Shown: in pieces, positions 28,139 through 35,876 of the stretch
Position numbering within the stretch: position 1 is the first letter of the stretch
How the letters are laid out: each line of letters begins with the position of its first letter
Origin: Flavobacteriales bacterium
GTDB lineage: Bacteria > Bacteroidota > Bacteroidia > NS11-12g > UBA9320
DNA length: 64,000 bases
Direction of reading: 5' to 3'
NCBI GenBank assembly: GCA_020635395.1
Contig: JACJZV010000002.1
Location: 434,001 to 498,000, forward strand
The notes under the pieces: model-generated
The model's input: the letters and a program-made list of their open reading frames with translations, nothing else
What the model was told of the DNA's origin: nothing
Databases searched by the model: none
Made by a program: the position numbers and the translations under genes

Positions 28139-28179
28139 ATTGATTTTTTTTGGCAAGATAGAAAAAATATGAGATACGA

Positions 28180-28602
28180 TTACACGTATTTACTCAAATG
28201 TTTAAACCTTTCTCTAACTGGGCTGGGAATGGGCGTGGGGTCGCCTGCTTCGTCTATTCGCACAAAAGTGGTGCGGGTGGAAAGCACCAAATCTTCCTCG
28301 CCGCTATAAATGCTGCTTTTACGGGCTTCAATACTCAGGGTAATAGAAGATTTCCCTATCTCCGCTACGTTGCCATAAATTTTGATTAAAAAACCCTCTT
28401 TTACCTTTTTTTGAAAAATGAGTTCTTCAATTTTTACTGTAACCATGTTTGGCGTATGGCAGGTTTGACAGGCCATTACCGACGCAGCTTCATCAATCCA
28501 CGACATCATTATACCACCAAATAAATTGCCATGAACTCCCAAATCTTTTGTCATGGCAATGTGGGTGGTAATTAATTTCATTTCGTTGCTAAAATCTTCC
28601 AT
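28180..28602 (-). CDS. Acyl-CoA thioesterase, hotdog fold (YciA-like)
   Basis: Hydrolyses acyl-CoA to free acid and CoA. Single hotdog domain of 140 residues with GNLFGGIMMSWIDEAASVMA (helix carrying the conserved Asp), VTVKIEELIFQKKVKEGF and SSITLSIEARK. It abuts the ytxJ gene with no gap between them, so translation is probably coupled. The preferred chain length cannot be read. Confidence 0.88.
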   Translation of the reverse strand: MEDFSNEMKLITTHIAMTKDLGVHGNLFGGIMMSWIDEAASVMACQTCHTPNMVTVKIEELIFQKKVKEGFLIKIYGNVAEIGKSSITLSIEARKSSIYSGEEDLVLSTRTTFVRIDEAGDPTPIPSPVRERFKHLSKYV

Positions 28603-28962
28603 TTATGCAGCTTTTTTAATTTCATCCATGTTTATACTTCCATGTGAAGCATGATAAATTGGTATTCCGTTTTTAAGAACAATAACTTGTGGGCTTTCAT
28701 GAGTAATGCCAAATCTCGCTGCTATTTCGTTTGAAATGTCTCGGTGGGCTATTAAGTCGAGATAATAAATAGTTGGACAACTTAAGTCTGTATGTTTTTC
28801 CAACCTCGATTTAGCCATGCTACTAATACTGCATCGCGTGCTATGCTTGAAAATTACGACCGTTTCGTTGTACGATTTTTCAATAATTTCATCCAACTGC
28901 GATAGTTGAGTTAAATTATGCCAAGAAGACGGATTGGTTTCGTTGCCAAAAAAACTAAACAT
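28603..28962 (-). CDS. ytxJ: Bacillithiol-system monothiol protein YtxJ
   Basis: A small thioredoxin-fold bacilliredoxin-type protein linked to bacillithiol redox chemistry. From the ATG at 28962 it has 119 residues; Cys44 lies in FKHSTRCSISSMAKSRLE, the conserved CSIS context with one cysteine, as in this family. The frame is open 87 bp further up, but those residues are unlike the family, and that region belongs to the small lipoprotein gene. A TATATTTG box ends 4 nt before the ATG. Bacillithiol synthesis genes (bshA-C) are not in the window. Confidence 0.88.
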   Translation of the reverse strand: MFSFFGNETNPSSWHNLTQLSQLDEIIEKSYNETVVIFKHSTRCSISSMAKSRLEKHTDLSCPTIYYLDLIAHRDISNEIAARFGITHESPQVIVLKNGIPIYHASHGSINMDEIKKAA

Positions 28963-28966
28963 GGGG

Positions 28967-28974
28967 CAAATATA
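28967..28974 (-). promoter_or_regulatory. -7 box directly before ytxJ
   Basis: TATATTTG on the minus strand, followed by CCCC and the start codon. A -33 TTG at the normal distance is not clear. If used, transcription would begin at or next to the A of the ATG. Confidence 0.45.
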
Positions 28975-28987
28975 CGTCTGCCGATTT

Positions 28988-29116
28988 CTACATATAACCC
29001 ATCGGAACTTTTGTTTTTCCTTTTCGGCTGCATGTTTTTGGCCCACCACATGATGAAAGTAAAAATAGACCTACCAACACCAAACTCGCTACGGAAAAGA
29101 TTTTTGAAACTTTCAT
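28988..29116 (-). CDS. 42-residue lipoprotein
   Basis: A very short gene: signal MKVSKIFSVASLVLVGLFLL ending in the lipobox LLSSC (Cys23), then a 19-residue mature part with a second cysteine (CGGPKTCSRKGKTKVPMGYM). The mature part is basic and ends in PMGYM just before the TAG at 28988. It has the codon pattern and spacing of a real gene (25 bp before ytxJ, 53 bp after the formimidoylglutamase-like gene). Function unknown. Confidence 0.7.
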   Translation of the reverse strand: MKVSKIFSVASLVLVGLFLLSSCGGPKTCSRKGKTKVPMGYM

Positions 29117-29133
29117 ATCGCTAACTTTTTAAG

Positions 29134-29167
29134 ACATTACCTTTATCTATTTACGAAAAGGTAATGT
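29134..29167. other. Hairpin between formimidoylglutamase-like gene and lipoprotein
   Basis: ACATTACCTT (29134-29143) pairs with AAGGTAATGT (29158-29167). T-rich on the plus side, but on the minus strand, where the genes lie, the following sequence is CTTAAAAAG, a poor U-tract, so termination for the minus genes is doubtful. Confidence 0.4.
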
Positions 29168-29169
29168 TT

Positions 29170-30294
29170 TTATTTTAGAATTTTTTGAAGTGCTTTAAAA
29201 AAAAGCTCCGGCATTTCGCCATTGGTAGCCGTTGTATAGTCGTTGTACGAACATGGAACCAAAACCGATTCTGAACTGCCTAATGAAGGAATCTCCATCC
29301 ACCATCGATTGGTTCTTTTGCTTTTCAAGAAGATAATATCGGGGTCATTGCCGTGCATGGTGCATCGGTATTTTAAAAACTCACCATGTATTTCCGGATG
29401 ATCACCTTTTCGGTTGTAAAATCCATCAATAAAATACCACAACACCAATGCTCCGAGTTTGGAAGTGGTGTTTCGATAATCAAATTCGGGGTTTATTTCA
29501 AATAGCGAAAAACTTCGAAGTGTCTCAGAAATGCCCGCATACCAAGCCAGTTGGCAGGCTTCTTCACTGGTAAGCCCCGCCGGATTGTTGTAATAATTAC
29601 CCGGAGCATCGGCTTGTTTTATGGCTCCTATATCAAAAACCGCCATATCGGTGCTGCGAAAAATTGGTTCCATGTCACCAATGTTGTTTCTTAAAACTCC
29701 CAATCGTACAGCGTTGAAATACATTTTTTGGAGAGCACTTACAGCCTGAGGTTTTACATAATGGCTCTGAAAAGCTAATGAGTTGATGTTGAATAAATAG
29801 TTGGGTTCGTGCAGACAAATGTTTTGCAAAAATTCTCCGGCAGATAAGTTTATTTCGGCGGAAACAACGCTACATTCCAAATTTTTGATAACGGGTTGAA
29901 AGGCTTTAAACTGTGCATAGGCCAAGTCTTTTGTACCACCAATTATAATAGGTAAAACATTTTCTTTCAACAAGGTTTTACAAATTTCGGTCAATGCAAA
30001 ATCGGTGTCTTCAAAGGTTTTTCCGGGTTCAATATTGCCCAAATCCACCATATTGATTTTGGAGGTAGATGGAATGAGCTTGTACAGCTCTTTTCGTACC
30101 TTGTCCGGAGCAATGGCGGTTTCTTTATTCTTGGTTGTTCGTCCTTCTTTAACCCCAATAATGGCCAAGTCAGCCTCGCTCCAATCGGGCATCGTGCCGA
30201 GGTTTTTCTTTATAAAACTTCCAAATGTGTCTGCTACATTCATCTCATCAAATGCAGCAGGTATGGCAGCCAAAAATTCGTCTAAATGCTCCAT
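29170..30294 (-). CDS. Formimidoylglutamase/arginase-family homologue with degenerate metal site
   Basis: A 374-residue ureohydrolase-fold protein, the type annotated as formimidoylglutamase in Bacteroidota. The manganese motifs are mostly altered: GGTKD at 119-123 where GGDHS-type is expected (His lost), SAEIN at 145-149 instead of DAHxD, and FDIGAIK at 220-226 instead of SxDxDxxDP. The later LFEINPEFD (264-272) is kept. Loss of the first histidine and the aspartates argues against normal two-metal catalysis. No other histidine-degradation gene is nearby. A -7 box (TATTTTTG, 30311-30318) precedes it, divergent from the SDR gene. Confidence 0.8.
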   Translation of the reverse strand: MEHLDEFLAAIPAAFDEMNVADTFGSFIKKNLGTMPDWSEADLAIIGVKEGRTTKNKETAIAPDKVRKELYKLIPSTSKINMVDLGNIEPGKTFEDTDFALTEICKTLLKENVLPIIIGGTKDLAYAQFKAFQPVIKNLECSVVSAEINLSAGEFLQNICLHEPNYLFNINSLAFQSHYVKPQAVSALQKMYFNAVRLGVLRNNIGDMEPIFRSTDMAVFDIGAIKQADAPGNYYNNPAGLTSEEACQLAWYAGISETLRSFSLFEINPEFDYRNTTSKLGALVLWYFIDGFYNRKGDHPEIHGEFLKYRCTMHGNDPDIIFLKSKRTNRWWMEIPSLGSSESVLVPCSYNDYTTATNGEMPELFFKALQKILK

Positions 30295-30310
30295 AAATGT
30301 TTTTCAATAG

Positions 30311-30318
30311 CAAAAATA
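30311..30318 (-). promoter_or_regulatory. -7 box of the formimidoylglutamase-like gene
   Basis: TATTTTTG on the minus strand, 16 nt before the start codon at 30294, matching TANNTTTG. The -33 element is not clear. Confidence 0.45.
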
Positions 30319-30346
30319 AAGTTTCTTTGAAGGGTAATTAAATACA

Positions 30347-31360
30347 ATGGTGTTCGTAACTGGAGGTACGGGGCTTGTTGGAAGCCACATTATATGTCAA
30401 CTTTTAAAAAAAGGACATTCCGTGAAGGCATTGTGCCGCCGGAAATCGGACAAAACTTGGTTTGAAAAAACTGCCAAATTTTTGCTGAAAGGACAAACAA
30501 AAGAACTTCTTGAAAACGTAAACTGGGTGCAGGGTGACTTGTTTGAAATAGGCCTTTTGTCTGAATATATTGAGGGATGCACCCAAGTTTATCATTGTGC
30601 AGCTTTGGTTTCGTTTGCAAAAAAAGACCAATCGGCATTGTATGAAACCAATGTGATAGGAACCGCCAATTTATTGAATGTTTGCTTATCGATGGTTTCA
30701 AAACCGGCAGTGTGTTTTATAAGTTCGACAGCCTCTATTGGTGGCGTGGACAAAAAAATAATTGACGAAACTTTTGAATATTCATCCGAAAACGCCGGAA
30801 GCTATTATAGCCAAACCAAATTTTTAGCAGAGATGGAAGCATTTAGAGCGAGGGAGGAAGGATTGGATGTTGCTATTTTAAATCCGTGTGTGGTGTTGGG
30901 TTTTTCCAATTGGCATACAGGCTCAAGCCGGCTTTTTAAAAATTATAACAATGGTTTTCCATTTTACACTTCTGGTTCAAATGCTTTTGTAGATGCCCGC
31001 GATGTGGCAGATTGTGCCATTTTGTTGATGGAAAATAGAATATTTGACAACCGCTATCTTTGTATAGGCTGGAACAAAACGTATAAAGAGGTTTTTGATG
31101 CCATTGCCCAGAATTTTGGAATGAAAAAACCATCTATTCGAGTAAATAGGCTGATGGCAGAAATAGCATGGCGGTTGGCAGGTGTGGCTTCGTTACTGGG
31201 AATTGGCGGAACCATTACCAAAGAAACAGCCCGAAGCGGAATGAAAAATAGAAACTATTCTTCACAAAAATTAATTGAAGCTACCGGTTTTAACTTTCGA
31301 AATTTTGAGGAATCTATTGCCGAAATTTGCAGTACATACAAAGATGTTGAAGCAATCTAA
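30347..31360 (+). CDS. NAD(P)-dependent epimerase/dehydratase-type SDR
   Basis: Extended SDR of 337 residues. The Rossmann glycines are in TGGTGLVG (residues 5-12) and the catalytic YxxxK pair is in YYSQTK. VFISSTASIGG supplies the active-site Ser/Thr. It resembles dihydroflavonol reductase or 3-beta-hydroxysteroid-like branches more than sugar epimerases (AALVSFAKKD, DARDVADCAILLM). Substrate unknown. It is 20 bp upstream of the GH3 gene, so the pair may act together. Confidence 0.85.
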   Translation: MVFVTGGTGLVGSHIICQLLKKGHSVKALCRRKSDKTWFEKTAKFLLKGQTKELLENVNWVQGDLFEIGLLSEYIEGCTQVYHCAALVSFAKKDQSALYETNVIGTANLLNVCLSMVSKPAVCFISSTASIGGVDKKIIDETFEYSSENAGSYYSQTKFLAEMEAFRAREEGLDVAILNPCVVLGFSNWHTGSSRLFKNYNNGFPFYTSGSNAFVDARDVADCAILLMENRIFDNRYLCIGWNKTYKEVFDAIAQNFGMKKPSIRVNRLMAEIAWRLAGVASLLGIGGTITKETARSGMKNRNYSSQKLIEATGFNFRNFEESIAEICSTYKDVEAI

Positions 31361-31380
31361 AATCACCTTATCTTAAATCA

Positions 31381-32943
31381 ATGTCGAGCAGAAAAAGAAC
31401 GTTAGGAAAAATAGTAAACCGAACAAAAAGGGTTCGTAAAAATCTGACTATTTCTGTAAATAGATCAAAAGAATATCAACTAAGAACGCTGCGAAAACTA
31501 TTGCACAAAGCCCAAAACACCCAATTTGGAAGGCAGCAAAATTTTGCATCAATCTTGGATTCGGACAATCTTTATGAGGCATACAAAACCAATGTAGCCG
31601 CAGGTGATTATTTAACCATGTTGCCCTGGTGGGAAAAATCGCGTGAAGGAAAAAGGGATGTTACTTGGCCTGGAAAAATAGACCATTTTGCTCTAAGTTC
31701 GGGTACCAGCGATGGAGCAAGTAAATACATTCCGGTATCGAGGGAAATGGTCAAATCCATCAGGCGTGGCAGTATGCGACAAATAGTGGCTATTGCCAAA
31801 ACCGATATACCAAAAGACCATCTTGCCAAACATTGGTTGATGATAGGCGGTAGCACCATGCTCAATTACAACGGAGTTTATTATTCGGGTGATTTGAGCG
31901 GCATTACCACCTCAAAAATTCCGGTTATTTTTCAGCGAGTATCAAAACCTGAGCCAGAAATAAAGGCTAGTAGCAACTGGGAAGAAAAAATAAACCGTAT
32001 TACGTTAGAGGCTAAAAATTGGGATGTGGGCATGGTGGCAGGTGTTCCAGCTTGGATTCAGTTGTTATTCCAAAATATTATTGAGCATTACAATCTCAAC
32101 AATATACATGACTTATGGCCCAATTTAGAAGTTTATATTCACGGCGGTGTTTCAATAAAACCATACAAAAAAAGTATAGACCAATTGTTGGGCAGACCCA
32201 TTCGCTATTTTGAAACCTATCTGGCATCCGAAGGTTTTATAGCCTACCAAAACCGACAAAACGATACAGGTGGAATGAAGCTGTTGCTTCGAAACGGCAT
32301 TTTTTATGAGTTTATACCGTTTAATTCTGATAATTTTGACGAAAAGAATCAGCTATTGCCTGCAGCAAAAGCAATACCGGTGTGGGAGGCAGAAGAGGGC
32401 GTTGAATATGCTTTGTTGCTAAGCACTTGCTCTGGTACTTGGCGGTATTTGATTGGCGATACCATCAAATTTACCGATGTAAAACGAAAAGAAATTATTA
32501 TAACTGGACGTACGAAGCATTTTATAAGTTTGGTGGGCGAGCATTTGAGTGTTGATAATATGACAGAGGCAGTTAGCCGACTTGCCAATGAACTGAATGA
32601 GGAGTTTAACGAATTTTGTTTGGCAGGTTTTCGGCATGGTGAAATGTTTGGACATCAATGGTATATTGGCACTACTCACCAAAACTGGATTGGGGAGGAT
32701 GTTTCCAACAAATTGGACAGCTACATTTCGGAGTTAAACGACGATTATGCGGTAGAGCGAAAGCATGCTTTAAAGGGTATATCTGTTAAAATGATTCCGG
32801 TGGATTGGTTTTGGGAATGGATGAAACTAAACGGCAAAGAAGGCTCACAGCACAAGTTCCCACGTGTTTTAAAAGGGGATGTACTGCATAATTGGCTCGA
32901 CTTTTTAGAGAAAAAGGGCGTGGATCGAATTGAAGTGGTATAG
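31381..32943 (+). CDS. GH3 auxin-responsive promoter family protein
   Basis: A 520-residue acyl-adenylating enzyme fold related to plant GH3 acyl-acid amido synthetases. Visible motifs are NTQFGRQQNF near residue 45, the nucleotide-binding loop ALSSGTSDGASKYIP, the middle YLASEGFIAYQN, GTWRYLIGDTIKF and ITGRTKHFISLVGEHLS. Bacterial members are common in Bacteroidota but their substrate is not established. It follows the SDR by 20 bp and ends before a hairpin shared with convergent dusB. Confidence 0.93.
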   Translation: MSSRKRTLGKIVNRTKRVRKNLTISVNRSKEYQLRTLRKLLHKAQNTQFGRQQNFASILDSDNLYEAYKTNVAAGDYLTMLPWWEKSREGKRDVTWPGKIDHFALSSGTSDGASKYIPVSREMVKSIRRGSMRQIVAIAKTDIPKDHLAKHWLMIGGSTMLNYNGVYYSGDLSGITTSKIPVIFQRVSKPEPEIKASSNWEEKINRITLEAKNWDVGMVAGVPAWIQLLFQNIIEHYNLNNIHDLWPNLEVYIHGGVSIKPYKKSIDQLLGRPIRYFETYLASEGFIAYQNRQNDTGGMKLLLRNGIFYEFIPFNSDNFDEKNQLLPAAKAIPVWEAEEGVEYALLLSTCSGTWRYLIGDTIKFTDVKRKEIIITGRTKHFISLVGEHLSVDNMTEAVSRLANELNEEFNEFCLAGFRHGEMFGHQWYIGTTHQNWIGEDVSNKLDSYISELNDDYAVERKHALKGISVKMIPVDWFWEWMKLNGKEGSQHKFPRVLKGDVLHNWLDFLEKKGVDRIEVV

Positions 32944-32947
32944 AGTC

Positions 32948-32979
32948 AAATGGTTTCATCCGATTTTTTTAAACCATTT
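32948..32979. terminator. Weak hairpin between convergent GH3 and dusB
   Basis: AAATGGTTT (32948-32956) pairs with AAACCATTT (32971-32979) with a 14-nt loop containing T7. Few T follow on either side, so it is a weak candidate. Confidence 0.35.
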
Positions 32980-33026
32980 TGGCATTCACAAAATTTAGAC
33001 TTAATGTACCTAAATTTCTTAATGGT

Positions 33027-34016
33027 TCAGGAAATTACAAACACAAAGTCTTCGGCAAGCTCATTCAAAATATCAAGTATTTCGTTTCGCGAATCGGCGG
33101 TAACAAGCCTCATTCTATATGGCTTAAAGTGCGGCAAGCCTTTAAAATAGTTGGCATAATGTCTTCGCATTTCTAAGATTCCCAATCGGTCTCCTTTCCA
33201 TTTCAGGCTTTCTTCAAAATGCAATTTGCAGGTGTCTATTCTATCCTTTAAATTGGGTGGTGGCAGCAATTCTCCAGTTTTAAAATAGTGTTTTATTTCA
33301 TTAAAAATCCAAGGATGACCAATAGCAGCTCGGCCAATCATAATGCCTTGAACCCCATATTTATCCCTCATTTCCATGGCTTTTTGGGGAGAGTCAACAT
33401 CGCCATTACCAAAAATAGGGATAGTTATTTTGGGGTCGTTTGCAATTTCACCAATCAAAGTCCAGTCGGCTTGGCCTTTATACATCTGTACCCGGGTTCG
33501 GCCATGAATACTCAAGGCTTGTATGCCAATATCCTGTAGTTGTGCCGCAACATCTTTAATAAATTTAGAATTGTTGTCCCACCCCAAACGGGTTTTTACC
33601 GTTACGGGTAAATGCGTTGACTTCACTATTTCAGCAGTCATTTTCACCATTTTCGGTATGTCTTGAAGCAAAGCAGCCCCTGCACCTTTACATGCCACGG
33701 CTTTTACCGGACAGCCATAGTTAATGTCTATTAAATCGGGTTGTGCATCAGTGGCAATCTCCGTTGCTTCTTTCATTACATCAATATCGCTTCCAAAAAT
33801 TTGAATACCAATTGGGCGTTCGTAGCCAAATATGTCGAGTTTTTGAGTGCTTTTAGCGGCATCTCTTATTAGCCCTTCAGACGAAATGAACTCGGTGTAC
33901 ATAAGGTCAACCCCATGTTTTTTGCATACTGCCCGAAATGGAGGATCGCTAACGTCTTCCATAGGAGCGAGCAACAACGGAAACTCACCCAAATTTATGT
34001 TGCCAATTTTTACCAC
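33027..34016 (-). CDS. dusB: tRNA-dihydrouridine synthase (DusB-type)
   Basis: An FMN enzyme that reduces uridines in the tRNA D-loop. Visible: LLAPMEDVSDPPFRAVCKKHGVD at the N-terminus (FMN TIM barrel), the catalytic-cysteine motif INYGCPVKAVACKGAGAALL, SIHGRTRVQMYKGQAD and MIGRAAIGHPWIF. It is 329 residues long. The start is GTG at 34016; a TATCTTTG -7 box ends 5 nt before it. It is divergent from the CPBP protease, and only 20 bp separate the two starts. Confidence 0.94.
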   Translation of the reverse strand: MVKIGNINLGEFPLLLAPMEDVSDPPFRAVCKKHGVDLMYTEFISSEGLIRDAAKSTQKLDIFGYERPIGIQIFGSDIDVMKEATEIATDAQPDLIDINYGCPVKAVACKGAGAALLQDIPKMVKMTAEIVKSTHLPVTVKTRLGWDNNSKFIKDVAAQLQDIGIQALSIHGRTRVQMYKGQADWTLIGEIANDPKITIPIFGNGDVDSPQKAMEMRDKYGVQGIMIGRAAIGHPWIFNEIKHYFKTGELLPPPNLKDRIDTCKLHFEESLKWKGDRLGILEMRRHYANYFKGLPHFKPYRMRLVTADSRNEILDILNELAEDFVFVIS

Positions 34017-34021
34017 CTTTG

Positions 34022-34029
34022 CAAAGATA
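34022..34029 (-). promoter_or_regulatory. -7 box directly before dusB
   Basis: TATCTTTG on the minus strand, then CAAAG and the GTG start codon. No clear -33 TTG at normal spacing. The transcript would begin at or near the GTG. Confidence 0.45.
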
Positions 34030-34036
34030 ATTTTTG

Positions 34037-34951
34037 ATGAGCAACGACAGAAATTTTAGTTTAGAAGGACTCTCTCATTTTTTAATGGCAATTGGGGTTT
34101 TTATTGTGGTATTGATGGTTTTTGCCTTTATGGCTCAATCCATTATAGAACCCATTTTTGGCATTTCATTAGCTGAAATTCAAAAGGTTGGCATCGAAAA
34201 CATAACAGTAAATCAGGGTTTGGCTATAAAGTTTGCTCAATTCTTTACTCCCTTTGGTATTTTGGTTTCCAGCTTGATTTTCTGCACCATTTTGAAAACT
34301 AAATTTACCAGTTTTGTAGGAATTCAAAACCGTATTACCATGCCACTTTTAGGGCTTTCCGTACTTTTACTTATTGCCATTATGCCATTAATTGCCGGAC
34401 TGCTCGAGCTAAATTCTAAAGTTTCCTTTCCAGCAGATTTATCAGAGATTTTTCGAGAAGCGGAGGATATGAACAACAACCTTTATGCTCTAATGCTCAA
34501 ACATAACTCCGGCATACATTTGGTTGTCAATTTTTTTTTGATGGCCTTACTTCCAGCCATTTCCGAAGAAGTTTTTTTTAGAGGTGTTTTAATGCGGGTA
34601 TCGGCAAAAATGACTGGAAACATTTGGAGCGGAATCGCTATTTCATCCTTTATTTTTGCTCTTATTCATCTTCAACCATACAAGTTTTTGGCCATGTTTT
34701 TCATAGCCTTCATGTTTGGATATTTATACTATAGAACAGGCTCTTTATGGATACCCATTGTTTTGCACACCATTAATAATTCGATGGCCATAATTGGCTC
34801 AAGACTTGAGAATTCAGGGCTGGATGCTGGTATTTTGGCAGAAGATGCCACTTTGGGCTGGCCATGGATTGTTGGTGGGCTTGTTGCCACTTTTCTACTG
34901 ATTTGGGTCATTCAAAAAAATACCGACGATTTAGATTTTAGTTATGAATAA
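34037..34951 (+). CDS. CPBP-family intramembrane glutamic endopeptidase
   Basis: A membrane protease of the CAAX-protease/bacteriocin-processing (Abi) family. It has about six to seven membrane helices; motif EEVFFRG (SEEVFFRGVLMR) and, further on, FALIHLQPYKF carry the catalytic Glu pair and His, and a third element is VLHTINNS. It starts at ATG 34037, directly after a TTG in frame that is unlikely to be used. It overlaps cdsA by 8 bp. The substrate is unknown. Confidence 0.9.
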   Translation: MSNDRNFSLEGLSHFLMAIGVFIVVLMVFAFMAQSIIEPIFGISLAEIQKVGIENITVNQGLAIKFAQFFTPFGILVSSLIFCTILKTKFTSFVGIQNRITMPLLGLSVLLLIAIMPLIAGLLELNSKVSFPADLSEIFREAEDMNNNLYALMLKHNSGIHLVVNFFLMALLPAISEEVFFRGVLMRVSAKMTGNIWSGIAISSFIFALIHLQPYKFLAMFFIAFMFGYLYYRTGSLWIPIVLHTINNSMAIIGSRLENSGLDAGILAEDATLGWPWIVGGLVATFLLIWVIQKNTDDLDFSYE

Positions 34952-35789
34952 TTTTCAATCCCGATTAGTGGTTGGTGTGCTTTATGTTTTGGTTTCCATT
35001 GCATGCCTTTTAAGTGGCATTTATTCGGCATTGGCTTTTGGTTGGCTCATCCAACTGTTCTGTCTATACGAATTTTATCAAATTTTGAAAAAAGAAAGCC
35101 CCTTAGCCGATAAGATTCTTTCTATGATCGGAGGTGCCATATTCGTTTTTCCATTGGTTTTTCTAAATCAAAATAATCTTACCATTGGGCAAAACAATTA
35201 CTATTTAATCTTTGGTTTGGCGGGTTGGATATTGCTGTTGTATGCTCTTTTTAACCTGAGAAATGCCAGAGGGTTGCTGATAACCATTTTTGGATGGACG
35301 TATATTTCTGTTCCGTTTGCCATGCTCATAAAGCTTGGAAATTTAGAATTTGGAGAACGGTCTCTTTCGCTGGTTACCTATCAAGGGTTTAGCATTTTGA
35401 GCATTTTTATTTTGATTTGGGCAAGCGACACCTTTGCCTATTTGGCCGGAAGAAAATTTGGTAAAACTCCACTTGCACCATCTATTTCACCAAAAAAAAC
35501 AGTTGAAGGGTTTGTGGGAGGTTTGATTGGCACATTAATTATTGCCGTTGTTTTGTTTTATACCAAACCCGTTTTTTACGACTTTAAACACTATTTAGTG
35601 CTTGGTCTGATTTGTTGTATGGTTGGAACAATGGGTGATTTATTTGAATCGTGGATAAAAAGAAAAGTGGGTATTAAAGATTCTGGAACTTTGCTTGGTG
35701 GGCATGGCGGTTTTTTGGATAGGTTCGACTCCGTAATCTTCGTTGCTCCAATAGCCTATTTCTATTTAAACACATTTGCCATTCATTGA
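34944..35789 (+). CDS. cdsA: Phosphatidate cytidylyltransferase
   Basis: Makes CDP-diacylglycerol from phosphatidic acid and CTP at the inner membrane. Several membrane helices and the family signature SAxDxxESxxKRxxxxKDsGxxxPGHGGxxDRxDS: here MGDLFESWIKRKVGIKDSG, then GGHGGFLDRFDS. It is 281 residues long. psd lies two genes downstream, so phospholipid head-group genes cluster here. Confidence 0.95.
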   Translation: MNNFQSRLVVGVLYVLVSIACLLSGIYSALAFGWLIQLFCLYEFYQILKKESPLADKILSMIGGAIFVFPLVFLNQNNLTIGQNNYYLIFGLAGWILLLYALFNLRNARGLLITIFGWTYISVPFAMLIKLGNLEFGERSLSLVTYQGFSILSIFILIWASDTFAYLAGRKFGKTPLAPSISPKKTVEGFVGGLIGTLIIAVVLFYTKPVFYDFKHYLVLGLICCMVGTMGDLFESWIKRKVGIKDSGTLLGGHGGFLDRFDSVIFVAPIAYFYLNTFAIH

Positions 35790-35845
35790 CGTTGGTCATA
35801 TTAAAATATTGTTAATATCTTCATTTTACCTTCGATATAAATAAA

Positions 35846-35853
35846 TAGATTTG
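35846..35853 (+). promoter_or_regulatory. -7 box of the glutamate dehydrogenase gene
   Basis: TAGATTTG, 23 nt before the ATG at 35877; -33 not clear. It suggests the gdh-psd pair can be transcribed apart from cdsA. Confidence 0.5.
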
Positions 35854-35876
35854 CGGCAAAATTTTTAAGTATTGCA

